From NCBI RefSeq assembly GCF_033115175.1, contig NC_084827.1:183077388-183141387 (forward strand): a stretch of 64,000 nucleotides of DNA, in the 5' to 3' direction. Positions 32,800 to 44,257 of the stretch are shown in pieces (positions within the stretch are counted from its first letter, which is position 1; each line of letters opens with the position of its first letter). The position numbers were made by a program, and so were the translations under genes. Source of the stretch: Lepus europaeus. Lineage: Eukaryota > Chordata > Mammalia > Lagomorpha > Leporidae. The notes beneath the pieces are model-generated. The model was given only the letters and a program-made list of their open reading frames with translations, was not told where the DNA came from and did not search any database.

Positions 32800-34254
32800 G
32801 GCCAGTCTCTGGAGCTGGTCCTGACAGGGCCCCCGTGTGGCCCACACCTGAATGGGGGGGAAGGAGGGGGTAGCATGTGGCTCAGAGGCTGCGGCCACGC
32901 CTCCCCGAATGGCTCCCCCCGCCCCAGGCCTTCTGCTGGGAGCCTCCTGGGGCCCTCTGTCCCTCCCCACCCTCTGCAGAGCTGCTGGGGGTGTCTGGTG
33001 GCCAGAGCCCGGCTTTCTCTGCTCAAGGCAGGGTTGGGGCCGTGCAGCCAGGCCCAGGTGGGGTGGGTAAGGTCTCGCCGGGGAGGCACCCAGTCTCCCT
33101 CCCCTGCCATCAGAGAAAAGCCAGAAGCCACGTCTGGCAGAGCCAGGGCCTCCCTGCTTGGGGCTGGGCGTCCAGACTTAGCCGGATGAGCCGAGCTTTC
33201 CGGAGGCCACCTGTGGCTGTGGCAGCAGCGGGCCTGGCTCCGACCCAGCTCCTGCCGCCCACTGCATGTGCTCGGGCTCCAGCCCCGCCAGCCATAGCGG
33301 GTTCTGGGTAGCCGTGGCCCCGCCGGCCGTGGCGGGTGCTGGGCAGTTGTGGCCCCGCCGGCTGTGGTGGGTGCTGGGCGAGTGCTATGCCTCTGAGTTC
33401 CCAGATGCTTGCTCAGTGCTGAGCCTGCTCAGCGTGTGACCGCTGGCCCAGGCCGGCCGGGAGCGCGTTCTGGGGTGGGCAGGTGTGAGGCCCCATGCCT
33501 GTGTACTGTGGGGCTTGGTGGCCTCCGCCACCCTGCTCTGGGCACCCACAGGGCTGCCACCAGCCCTGGCTTCTGCCCAGCGGGAAACATCCTGCCTCTG
33601 AGCCCAGGTCTGCCGTGGGACCGGCTCAGGTGGCTGCAGAGCGTGTGGGGGTCGGGGCAGGGACCCCCCAGCTCTAGTCCACCTGCTCCCCTGCCTGTCC
33701 ACTGAGCCAGGTCTGTAGGCCCAAAGCACGACCTGTGGCCATATCTGGAGCCAAAGCCTCCCCCAGTATCCAGGCCCTGGGGGTCCACCCTCACCCCTCC
33801 TTTCCACACACCCGCCAGGCCTCCCTACCTCCAGACCCCCCACCTGCTCCCTCTGGCCCCTCACCAGCCAGCAGCAGCTGGGGGGCCTTGAAACTGCAAA
33901 GCTGACCCCAGGCTCCCGTATCCAGCCCTTCAAGGCAGCCTTGGAGGCTTGCCCTCCCCCCCACCCTGCGCCCACCATTGCTGCTCAGTGTGCTCCCAGC
34001 CCCCAGGACCAGGGCTCCCCTGCACCCTACTCTGCCTCACTCTGCGAACCCTACAGGGGGCGGGGAAGGGACTCACTGGCCTGGAAGGCAGAGGGGACCA
34101 GATTGTGCGGGGAGCAGGGGTCTGAGGTGTGGGGGCACCGTCAGCAGCAAGGACGCTTTACCCAGACTGTGGCCGCCTGCCCAGCCCCGCCCCCACCCCA
34201 TGCTCCTGGCAGGAGCCTCCCGGAGGCTCACCAGGGTCTGCCTGGGGTCAGATA

Positions 34255-37200
34255 CTCAGGGAGAACAGGACACACCCCTGAGAGCCAGGACACACCCTGA
34301 GGGCCAGGACACACCCTGAGGGCCAGGACATACCCCTGAGGGCCGGGACACACCCTGAGGGCCAGGACACACCCTGAGGGCCAGGACACACCGTGAGGGC
34401 CAGGACACATCCCCTGAGGGCCAGGACACACCCCTGAGGGCCGGGACACACCCTGAGGGCCAGGACACACCCTGAGGGCCAGGACACACCGTGAGGGCCA
34501 GGACACATCCCCTGAGGGCCAGGACACACCCCTGAGGGCCAGGACACATCCCTGAGGGCCAGGACACATCCCCTGAGAGCCAGGACACACCCTGAGAGCC
34601 GGGACACACCCTGAGGGCCAGGACACACCCTGAGGGCCAGGACACACCCCGAGGGCCAGGACACACCCCTGAGGGCCAGGACACATCCCTGAGGGCCAGG
34701 ACACACCCCTGAGAGCCAGGACACACCCCTGAGGGCCGGGACACATCCCCTGAGGGCCAGGACACACCGTGAGGGCCAGGACACACCCCTGAGGGCCAGG
34801 ACACATCCCTGAGGGCCAGGACACATCCCCTGAGAGCCAGGACACACCCTGAGAGCCGGGACACACCCTGAGGGCCGGGACACACCGTGAGGGCCAGGAC
34901 ACACCCCTGAGGGCCAGGACACACCCTGAGGGCCAGGACACACACCTGAGAGCCAGGACACACCCTGAGGGCCGGGACACACCCCTGAGAGCCAGGACAC
35001 ACCCCTGAGAGACAGGACACACCCCTGAGGGTCAGGACACACCCTGAGGGCCAGGACATACCCCTGAGAGCCAGGACACACCCCTGAGGGCCAGGACACA
35101 CCCCTGAGAGCCAGGACACACCCTCAGGGCCAGGACACACCCCTGAGTGCCAGGACACACCCCTGAGGTCCAGGACACATCCCCTGAGGTCCAGGACACA
35201 TCCCCTGAGAGCCAGGACACACCTCTGAGGGCCAGTACACACCCCTGAGGGCCGGGACACACCCTGAGGGCCAGGACACCCCCTGAGAGCCAGGACAGAC
35301 CCTGAGGGCCAGGACACACCTCTGAGGGCCGGGACACACCCCTGAGAGCCGGGACACACCCCTGAGGGCCGGGACACATCCCCTGAGAGCCAGGACACAC
35401 CCTAAGGGCCAGGACACACCCCTGAGGGCCAGGACACACCCCTGAGGGCCAGGACACACCCTAAGGGCCAGGACACACCCCTGAGGGCCAGGACACATCC
35501 CCTGAGGGCAGGACACACCCCTGAGGGCCAGGACACACCCCTGAGGGCCAGGACACATCCCCTGAGGGCCAGGACACACCTCTGAGGGCCAGTACACACC
35601 CCTGAGGGCCGGGACACACCCTGAGGGCCAGGACACACCCTGAGGGCCAGGACACACACTGAGGTCCAGGACACACCCCTGAGGGCCAGGACACCCCCTG
35701 AGGGCCAGGACACACCCTGAGGGCCAGCACACACCCTGAGGGCCGGGACACACCCTGAGGGCCGGGACACACCCTGAGGGCCTGGACACACCCTTAGGGC
35801 CGGGACACACCCCTGAGAACCAGGACACACCCTGAGAGCCAGGACACACCCTGAGGGCCGGGACACACCCTGAGAGCCAGGACACACCCTGAGGGCCAGG
35901 ACACACACCTGAGAGCCAGGACACACCCTGAGGGCCGGGACACACCCTGAGAGCCAGGACACACCCCTGGGGGCCGGGACACACCCCTGAGGGCCAGTAC
36001 ACACCCCTGAGAGCCGGGACACACCCTGAGGGCCGGGACACACCCTGAGGGCCGGGACACACCCCTGGGGGCCGGGACACACCCCTGAGGGCCGGGACAC
36101 ACCTCTGAGGGCCGAGACACACCCTGAGGGCCGGGACACACCCTGAGGGCCAGGACACACCCCTGGGGGCCGGGACACACCCCTGAGGGCCGGGACACAT
36201 CCCCTGAGAGCCAGGACACACCCTGAGGGCCAGGACACACCCTGAGGGCCAGGACACACCCCTGAGAGCCAGGACACACCCCTGAGGGCCGGGACACATC
36301 CCCTGAGAGCCAGGACACACCCTGAGGGCCAGGACACACCCTGAGAGCCAGGACACACCCTGAGGGCCAGGACACACCCCTGAGAGCCAGGACACACCCC
36401 TGAGGGCCAGGACACACCCCTGAGGGCCAGGACACACCCCTGAGGGCCGGAACACACCTTGAGGGCCAGGACAAACCACTGAGGGCCAGGACACACCTCT
36501 GAGGGCCAGGACACACCCTGAGGGCCAGGACACACCCCGAGGGCCAGGACACACCCCTGAGGGCCAGGACACACCCTGAGGGCCAGGACACACCCCTGAG
36601 AGCCAGGACACACCCCTGAGGGCCGGGACACATCCCCTGAGAGCCAGGACACACCCTGAGGGCCAGGACACACCCTGATGCCAGGACACACCCTGAGAGC
36701 CAGGACACACCCTGAGGGCCAGGACACACCCTGAGGGCCAGGACACACCCCTGAGAGCCAGGACACACCCCTGAGGGCCGGGACACACCCTGAGGGCCGG
36801 GACACACCCTGAGAGCCGGGACACACCCTGAGGGCCAGGACACACCCTGAGGGCCAGGACACACCCCTGAGAGCCAGGACACACCCCTGAGGGCCGGGAC
36901 ACACCCTGAGGGCCGGGACACACCCTGAGAGCCGGGACACACCCTGAGGGCAAGGACACACCCCTGAGAGCCAGGACACACCCCTGAGGGCCAGGACACA
37001 CCCCTGAGAGCCAGGACACACCCCTGAGAGCCATTACACACCCTGAGGGCCAGGACACACCCCTGAGGGCCAGGACACACTCCTGAGGGCCAGGACCCAC
37101 CCCTGAGGACTGGGACACACCCTGAGGGCCAGGACACACCCCCAAGGGTCAGGGCACACCCCCAAGGGCCAGGGCACACCTCTGAGAGCCAGGACACACC

Positions 37201-37270
37201 CCTGAGGGCCAGGACACATCCCCTGAGCGCCAGGACACACCCTGAGGGCCAGGACACACCCCCTGTGCCA
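34255..37270. repeat. 3-kb minisatellite, 19-20-base unit
   Basis: Around 150 head-to-tail copies of a unit such as CCAGGACACACCCTGAGGG, with CCAGG/CCGGG and CCCTGAG/CCCCTGAG variants; longer CCCC variants shift the frame. The array has almost no stop triplets on the minus strand, so open frames of up to about 670 codons appear there. They are not genes. Single-base unit-length changes mix 19- and 20-mers throughout. Confidence 0.97.
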
Positions 37271-38315
37271 GGATGTCCCCATGCCAGGACCAGGCCTTCC
37301 CCCAGGGCCAGGCACCCCTGTGGGGGGGAGGGGTGTTCGAAGCAGCACCTTACCTGTCTGTCACCTGCGGGTTAGGGTTAGACCCAGAAGTCCGGGCTCC
37401 AGTGAGGATGCCCAGGTTTGAGTTCTGGGTGTGAGTTTGGCTCCACCTCTGATCCAGAGGCCCCCTCCACCAGCCCCCAGCTATGCTCTGCCTAGGGGTA
37501 CACAGGGTGCCCAGGGCTCCGGTCAGCACCATTGCAGAGGGTGGGGCAGCCGGTCAGAGAGAACCCAGGCAAGAGAGCAGCGGCCTCAGGAGCCCGGGCC
37601 CTTCAGGCCCAGCACAACGCCACCTCCTCCGGGAAGCCCTCTGCAGGCTGGGACAGGCCTGCTGCCTCCCTCCACCCTCTGGCTGGGCAGCCCAGTGGGA
37701 AGGGGCAGGAGGGGCCGGGGGCTCACACCCAGGGCTGCGCCTTCTCCTGCCCAGCCCGAGCACCCGGCCTGGGCGTGAGCTCCGGTGGGCACAGGGACTT
37801 CTGCTCACAACAAGGTTCCAGAAAGGACTGGGGCCCCGAAGGGCTGGGAGCAGAGGCAGCACCCCACGGCCTCCCCCAGGCCCAGGGAGACAGAGGGGGC
37901 GCCTGGGGAGCTGGGCCCACAGCCGCATCAGAGCCCAGCCCCGCTGGACACGGCCCACAGGCCCCTCCTTGGCCTCCCAGCTGCACAGGGAGACTTTAGG
38001 GGTCAGGGACCCTTTGCTGCCAGCCATGGCCCTGGAGATGTGGGAGGCAGTGCTGCCCACGTGGGCGCCATCTCCCCTGGGAGCAGCTGTCTCTGTGGCC
38101 TCAGCAGCCTCCACCCTAGCAGGGGTGACCCTGAGTGCTGACCGTGGGTGGTGGCCGCCCCAGCTGCCCTCAGCAGCCATGAGGGAAAGCTGCTCTCACC
38201 TCCCAGCACCATCCTGCCGGGCACCTGCCCGTCCTCAGCCCCGGGAGCCTCACTGCCCTGCCCGGTGCCGCTCTGGCCTGCTGCTCACCTACGAGGGAAG
38301 AGGCCAGGGCACTCC

Positions 38316-39305
38316 CCCCGTACACAGGGCTGGGGGGTGTGGATAGGATGCTCCCACCGCACACAGGGCTGGGGGGCCAGGTCACTCCCACCACACACAG
38401 GGCTGGGGGGGCCAGGACACTCCTGCCACACACAGGGCTGGGGGGCCAGGTCACTCCCCCCGCACACAGGGCTGGGGGGTGTGGGTAGGATGCTCCCACC
38501 ACACACAGGGCTGGGGGGTGTGGATAGGATGCTCCCACCACACACAGGGCTGGGGGGTGTGGATAGGATGCTCCCACCACACACAGGGCTGGGGGGTGTG
38601 GATAGGATGCTCCCACCACACACAGGGCTGGGGGGGGCCAGGTCACTCCTGACACACACAGGGCTGGGGGGCCAGGTCACTCCTGACACACACAGGGCTG
38701 GGGGGGGGCCAGGACACTCCCACCGCACACAGGGCTGGGGGTGTGTGGGTAGGATGCTCCCACCGCACACAGGGCTGGGGGGTGTGGGTAGGATGCTCCC
38801 ACCGCACACAGGGCTGGGGGGGGCCAGGTCACTCCTGACACACACAGGGCTGGGGGGCCAGGTCACTCCCACCGCACACAGGGCTGGCAGGGCCAGGTCA
38901 CTCCCGCCACACACAGGGCTGGGGGGCCAGGTCACTCCCACCGCACACAGGGCTGGGGGGCCAGGTCACTCCTGACACACACAGGGCTGGGGGGGCCAGG
39001 ACACTCCCACCGCACACAGGGCTGGGGGGCCAGGTCACTCCCACCGCACACAGGGCTGGGGGGCCAGGTCACTCCCACCGCACATAGGGCTGGGGGGCCA
39101 GGTCACTCCCACCGCACATAGGGCTGGGGGGGGCCAGGTCACTCCCACCGCACATAGGGCTGGGGGGCCAGGTCACTCCCACCGCACACAGGGCTGGGGG
39201 GCCAGGTCACTCCCACCGCACATAGGGCTGGGGGGCCAGGTCACTCCCACCGCACATAGGGCTGGGGGGCCCAGGACACTCCCACCGCACACAGGGCTGG
39301 GGGCG
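38316..39305. repeat. Minisatellite, 33-38-base unit
   Basis: About 28 copies built from CACACAGGGCTGGGGGG plus either CCAGGTCACTCCCACCG or GTGTGGATAGGATGCTCC. Two sub-families alternate in blocks: GTAGGATGCTCC copies cluster at 38330-38620 and 38740-38810, and GTCACTCC copies dominate from 38820 to the end. Confidence 0.95.
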
Positions 39306-40204
39306 GCACTCCTGGACCATGCGCGGGGTCCCAGCAGGGGTTGCTGAGGACAGGGGAGCGGCTGCCCCCAGGAGGGGCTGTCTGGACGCACACGGTGGGG
39401 GGAACTCCTGCCCCCAGCTGGTGTCTGGTTTGTCCATCGCTGGAGCCTGGGACGCATCCCAGGGCCATCCGGGCGCACGGAGACCTCTCGGTGAGCAGTC
39501 GGGGGGCTCAGCATGGGGTTTGGGCTTGTGTCCGTGACTCTGGCCAGGTCCGGGGACACTGTCAGCTCCGGGCTGGGAATGTCGGGAGGCAGGCAGGTGG
39601 GAGACGGAGTCCCTCCTCCGGCAGAGGCAGGGAAGCCGGACTACCGGACGCCGTCCCGGTGGGCCGGGGCTTCCATCCCTTCTGCCTTTGCTTGTCACAG
39701 CGAAGCAGCAGTGGCTGGGAGAGCCGGGGCGGGGGTCGGCCGTGGGGGTGTCCACCGCGGCTCCCTGCTGAGGGCAGTGGCAGGCCGACAGGGAGCAGAA
39801 TCCTGGGCGAGGATTCCACTCACTCCCAGGCTGTGCAGAGTGTGGCGCAGGCTGGACCAGGGCAGGCCGCCCTGCTGCCCCCGTGGGCGGAGCTTGGACA
39901 GGTGCCAGCGGGCAGCAGAGTAGCCATTAGAGACCCAGGACCGCCCCTGCTTGTAGCAAGCCAGGAGCCAGTCCCCAGGTCAGCGGGCTGCCAACCCTCT
40001 CTAGAAAGGCAGGCGACAAACATGTACCATGTGCTTCGCCACTGGTCCTGGCCCCGCTGAGGTCCAGTGCACCCCGGTCCACAGTCCGCCGAGCTCTGCG
40101 CCCCCCGCTGCCTCTGTCCCCGAGCACACAGGGGCGGTCTCCTCCCGGATCCCGGACTGCTCCCCTGAGCTGCATGTGGGGTTCATGGACGTGTGGCCAG
40201 GGCT

Positions 40205-40523
40205 CCTATGGTGAGCAGACTCCTCCAGCTACCGCCTGCAGTGCCAGTAAGGGCACAGATTCGAGTCCCGGCTGCTCCACTTCTGATCCAGCTCTCTGCT
40301 GTGGCCTGGGAAAGCAGGAGAAGATGGCCCAAGTCCTTGGGCCCCTGCACCCGCGTGGCAGACCCGGAAGAGGCTCCTGGCTCCTGGCTTCGGATTGACA
40401 GAGCTCCAGCCATGGAGGCCAACTGGGGAGTGAACCAGCGGATGAAAGACCTCTCTCTCTCTCTCTCTCTCTCTCCCTCTCTCTCTCTGCCTCTCGGTAA
40501 CTCTGCCTTTCAAATAAATAACT

Positions 40524-40560
<37 letters not shown>
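40205..40560 (+). repeat. CSINE, forward, long A tail
   Basis: The body begins near the GCAGTGCCAGTAAGGGCAC head remnant and has B box ATTCGAGTCCCGGC, (CT)n at 40452-40486, AATAAATAA and an uninterrupted A run of about 31 bases (40531-40561). Confidence 0.9.
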
Positions 40561-40561
<1 letters not shown>

Positions 40562-40565
<4 letters not shown>

Positions 40566-40897
40566 CCGGCTCTGTGGCTCACTAGGCTAATCCTCTGCCT
40601 GCGGCGCTGGTACCCCAGGTTCTAGTCCCGGTTGCCCCTCTTCCAGGCCAGCTCTCTGCTGTGGCCCGGGAAGGCAGTGGAGGATGGCTCAGGTGCTTGG
40701 GCCCTGCACCCGCATGGGAGACCAGGAGAGGCACCTGGCTCCTGGCTTCGGATCAGCGCGGTGCGCTGGCCGCAGCGGCCATTGGAGGGTGAACCAACGG
40801 AAGGAAGACCTTTCTCTCTGTCTCCCTCTTTCACTGTCCACTCTGCCTGTCAAAAATAAATAAATAAATAATAAAAAATAAATTAAAAAAAAAAAGA
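40562..40897 (+). repeat. CSINE, forward, directly after the previous copy
   Basis: Head GAGGCCGGCTCTGTGGCTCA follows immediately on the A tail of the preceding SINE, giving a head-to-tail pair. It ends in an AATAAATAAATAATAAAA-type tail. Confidence 0.9.
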
Positions 40898-43204
40898 AAA
40901 AAAGAGGAGGGGTGAGGTGGAGAGGGCTGTGACGCTGCAGGCCCAGGTCTGGGGAGGAGGGGGCCGGACTCTAGCCCCTGGGGAGGGGATGCACAGGAGG
41001 CTTCGTGGCCACTGGCTCTGAGTCTGATCCTGGGCACGGCTCCCTCCTCTGCACAGGTTTCTCTCTCCTTGCTGGGGGTGGGGCCACAGCCAGGGGCGGG
41101 GCCACAGCCAGGGGCAGGGCCACAGCGGGGGGGGGCAAGGCAAGGGCGGGGCCACAGTCAGGGCCTGGGGGGGCAGGTTTCAGACTTGAGCCTCAGGACA
41201 CTGCCGGGCAGGGGAGGGGCTCACAGCAGTCCAGGCTCAGGACCGCATCTGGCTTCCCAAAGCCCAGGCTGCTGTGGAGGGGGCAGGGGTCTCCAGGCCA
41301 CCGGGATGGCCCCGAGGGAAGCCAGATTCTAAGCTGTCAGTTCCCAGTGTCCCTGGGAGTGGCCCAGCAGCGGCTGAGGGAGGGGCGAGGTGGCAGCTCG
41401 ACCTCTGAGGTCAACTCTAAACACGAGGGAGGCTGAGGGTCAGAGCAGGGCCAAGTTCGGGCCCTGGAAATCAGGCCTAAGACGGGGCCGGGCCTCTGGA
41501 CTCCGCTCAGGGCCCCTGGGGCGCCTCTGTGTCAGGCAGGGACAGTGAGGTCAGCAGTGTCCTGGGGTGACCACTGAGCTCATCCTCTGTAGGAGCCCCC
41601 AGAGGTGCTCTGGGTGGGTGGGGGAAGGGGCACCTGGGGAGCAACGTGGGGCTGGGCTGGGCCTGGAGGAAGCTCCTGCCCAGGCTTTCCGGCCCAGAGC
41701 TGGGTGTCAGGCTAAAGGGCAGCAGGAGGCGGTGTCCACGGGGCCAGGCCCTGAGGCGCCCGCAACGCCACACACGCAGGGGACAGAGGAACAGGAGGCG
41801 TTTTTAGCGACGTCACCCGAGCTTCTTCCAGAACCAAACTCCAGTGAGCACGGCTCTTACAAATCACACATCGGAGTCACCAGCCCCTGCCCGGTCCTGA
41901 GCCAGGAGGCCCAAGCCTGGGACACTCGCTCCAGCCTTGTGCCGTGCAGCCACGGCCGGCCACAGCCTGGAGTCGTGGTCGGTCCCCTGCCAGCCACAGG
42001 AGCCTCCTGCTCACGACCGTGGGCCGCCAGGTGACAGGCGTGTACACATCTGTCCTCGTGTTTCTGGGCCAGTCAGGTGGCCGGAGACCCTGGGGTCCTT
42101 CACTGCACCGGGCCCGGGGAGACGCTGTGCCGTCACCCGGATCCTAGCAATGAGACCAAGAGAAAAGCCGAGCCCGTGAGCGCCACCCAGCGGGTACCAC
42201 ATCTAAGAGGGTCGGCCGCTGAGGGGGCCCCAAAGACCCAGCGGGACCACACGGACGCCCACTGGGGAGGCCAGTGCCCAGCAGAGCAGGCAGCAAGGGG
42301 GCTTTGTGTTATTTGTGCACCCAGGGACGAGCTGTGGGGGAGCCCAATATGCGGGGGCAGCCAAGGGGGTATGACCAGGGGGCGTGGCTGGGCGGCCAGC
42401 GCCCACCTGGAGGAAGGGGTGAGTGTGGGAGCAGCAGGTGGGCAGCGGGAATCACCGAAGGGACCACAAGGGCAGGGAGGGTCCTCGTCCCCCCACCCCC
42501 CGCCATGCACACATAGTCCCGCAGGTGCCTGGAGCCGCACACGGGGCCCCGGAGCAGGAACCGCGCTCGGTCGGCTTCCTCCCGAAGGTCCCGGTCCCTC
42601 CCCAGCCGTGCCCTCTGCCCGCCCAGCCTGCTGCTTCCCTACCCTGGGCTGGCCCCCCAGGGTCGCCACCTCCTGGCCGCAGGCCTGGCCCTCGGGGTGC
42701 CCGGCCGCTGCCGCTGTGCCCTGTGGGGGCCCAGTTCTCGTCTGGGGCTTGGGGCAGCTCAGCAGCGGCCGACCCAGGGCCCTGGACGGGGCCAGCACAG
42801 GTGCCCAAGGAGCACCCAACTCTCCCCCCATTCGCTCAGGACCCCGGCCGTGGGCAGCTGCCAGGGATCAGGCCGGGGTGCAGCTGTCTCCGACCAGGTC
42901 TCGGATCTTCTACTCCGGGGGCGCAAGAGGCCAATGGTTCAGTGCTGTCCACAGCCCTCAAGGAGGTGTGGGGCCGAGGGCAGGGGTTGAGGCCTCCAGG
43001 TGGGCGATGCCCTCAATCTGCAGAGACTGGTTCTGTGCTGAAGGCCCGGCCTTCCCATCCCAACCCAGCCATCAGCCAGGACAGGAGGCTGCCAGGTGCA
43101 TGTCCGACTGCCCACCGCGCACTGCCCTGCCCACTTGCTACGCTGCCCCCTCCCAGGGGGCTCTGCAGGGACCCTGAATGGTGTGGACGACAGTGTCCTG
43201 GAGG

Positions 43205-43505
43205 CCCTGCCCTCCCACCCCAGCCACACCCCTCCCCAGGCCTCCCCACCTCCCCAGAGGGGCAGCAGGGAGGAGGCTCAGGGCTGGGCCCCCCTCACCA
43301 CACTCCCCGCAGGCCCCCCCATCTCCCCAGAGGGGCAGCAGGGAGGAGGCTCAGGGCTGGGTCCCCCCCCACTTCCCCTAGGCCCCCCCACCTCCCCAGA
43401 GGGGCAGCAGGGAGGAGGCTCAGGACTGGGTCCCCCCACACTCCCCCTAGGCCCCCCCACCTCCCCAGAGGGGCAGCAGGGAGGAGGCTCAGGGCTGGGA
43501 CCCTC
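43205..43505. repeat. Tandem repeat, ~60-base unit x 4-5
   Basis: Four copies of CCAGAGGGGCAGCAGGGAGG followed by CTCAGG(G/A)CTGGG and a C-rich linker, starting near 43253, 43328, 43396 and 43464. It lies about 0.75 kb upstream of the AQP12 start codon. Confidence 0.88.
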
Positions 43506-44257
43506 CCCCCCGCCACGCTCCCCCTCCCTGGCGGCCTCTGCCCTGCAAACACAGCTCGGTCCAGGGCGGCCCTCAGAGGCAATGCTGGGGTCGCCCTGAG
43601 GCAGTCGCTGTATGTGCTCCCTCCTCTCTGCACCCCTGCCGCTCCCTCGTGGGGTCACTGTGGGGCCTGCTGACCACGGAACCGCGACCTGTGGGCAGCC
43701 TGGCCTGCTGCCCAGCCCACCCAGTCCCACGGCGTCCCCAGCTCCTCGGGCCTTGAGAGCTGACGGACAGAGGGTGTCCCCCGGATGTCCTGGACACGGC
43801 GGCCTCTCTGAGACAGCATTTTAGCCCAGGTGCGATGCCACTGAGCTGGGTCGGGAAAGCCCAGACCCCAGTGGACGCAGGGCTCAGCTCCCGAGGGGCC
43901 AGAGCTCCCCCAGCCCCACTGCCGGTCCCACCCTGCACACATCAGTGCAGCTGACCCCGAGGGTGGGTGGCGCTGGTGGTGAGGACACAGGCCGGGTGCA
44001 GGGGGATGCCCTGGCCCAGTGCAGCCGGCGGAGGCCGGGGAGGAGCAGGTGTCCTGGTGAGTCATGGCTGCGGGCTTGGGGAGAGCAGGCGCCCAGGGCA
44101 GGGGGGGGTTGGGGGGGGCGGGCGAGCTGGGCCTTGCTGTGTCCCACGCCCCGGGGGCGGGTCTCTGTGGGCGTGCACAGGGCGGAGGTGGTGCAGCTGC
44201 GCCGTTCCCACGGCTCCGGCGCCCCGGGCCTGCCACGAGTCACCTGGTGTCCGCGCG

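Larger units (their letters stand above)
32820..44200. other. GPR35-AQP12 intergenic region
   Basis: No supportable gene. Two large minisatellites and two SINEs are listed separately. Small tandem repeats also occur: about 38 bases x 3 at 33295-33385 (GTGGCCCCGCCGG core) and a GGGGCCACAGCCAGGGGC repeat at 41080-41160. The intervals 37300-38300, 39310-40200 and 40900-43200 are unique, GC-rich and show no splice-bounded conserved frame that I recognise. Confidence 0.55.

Noticed and set aside
34248-37257. Long minus-strand open frames (up to ~670 codons) coding GVSWPSGCVLALR-type repeats
   Set aside because: They arise from a 19/20-base tandem array with almost no stop triplets. The period is not a multiple of three, all frames are open, and there is no non-repetitive domain.
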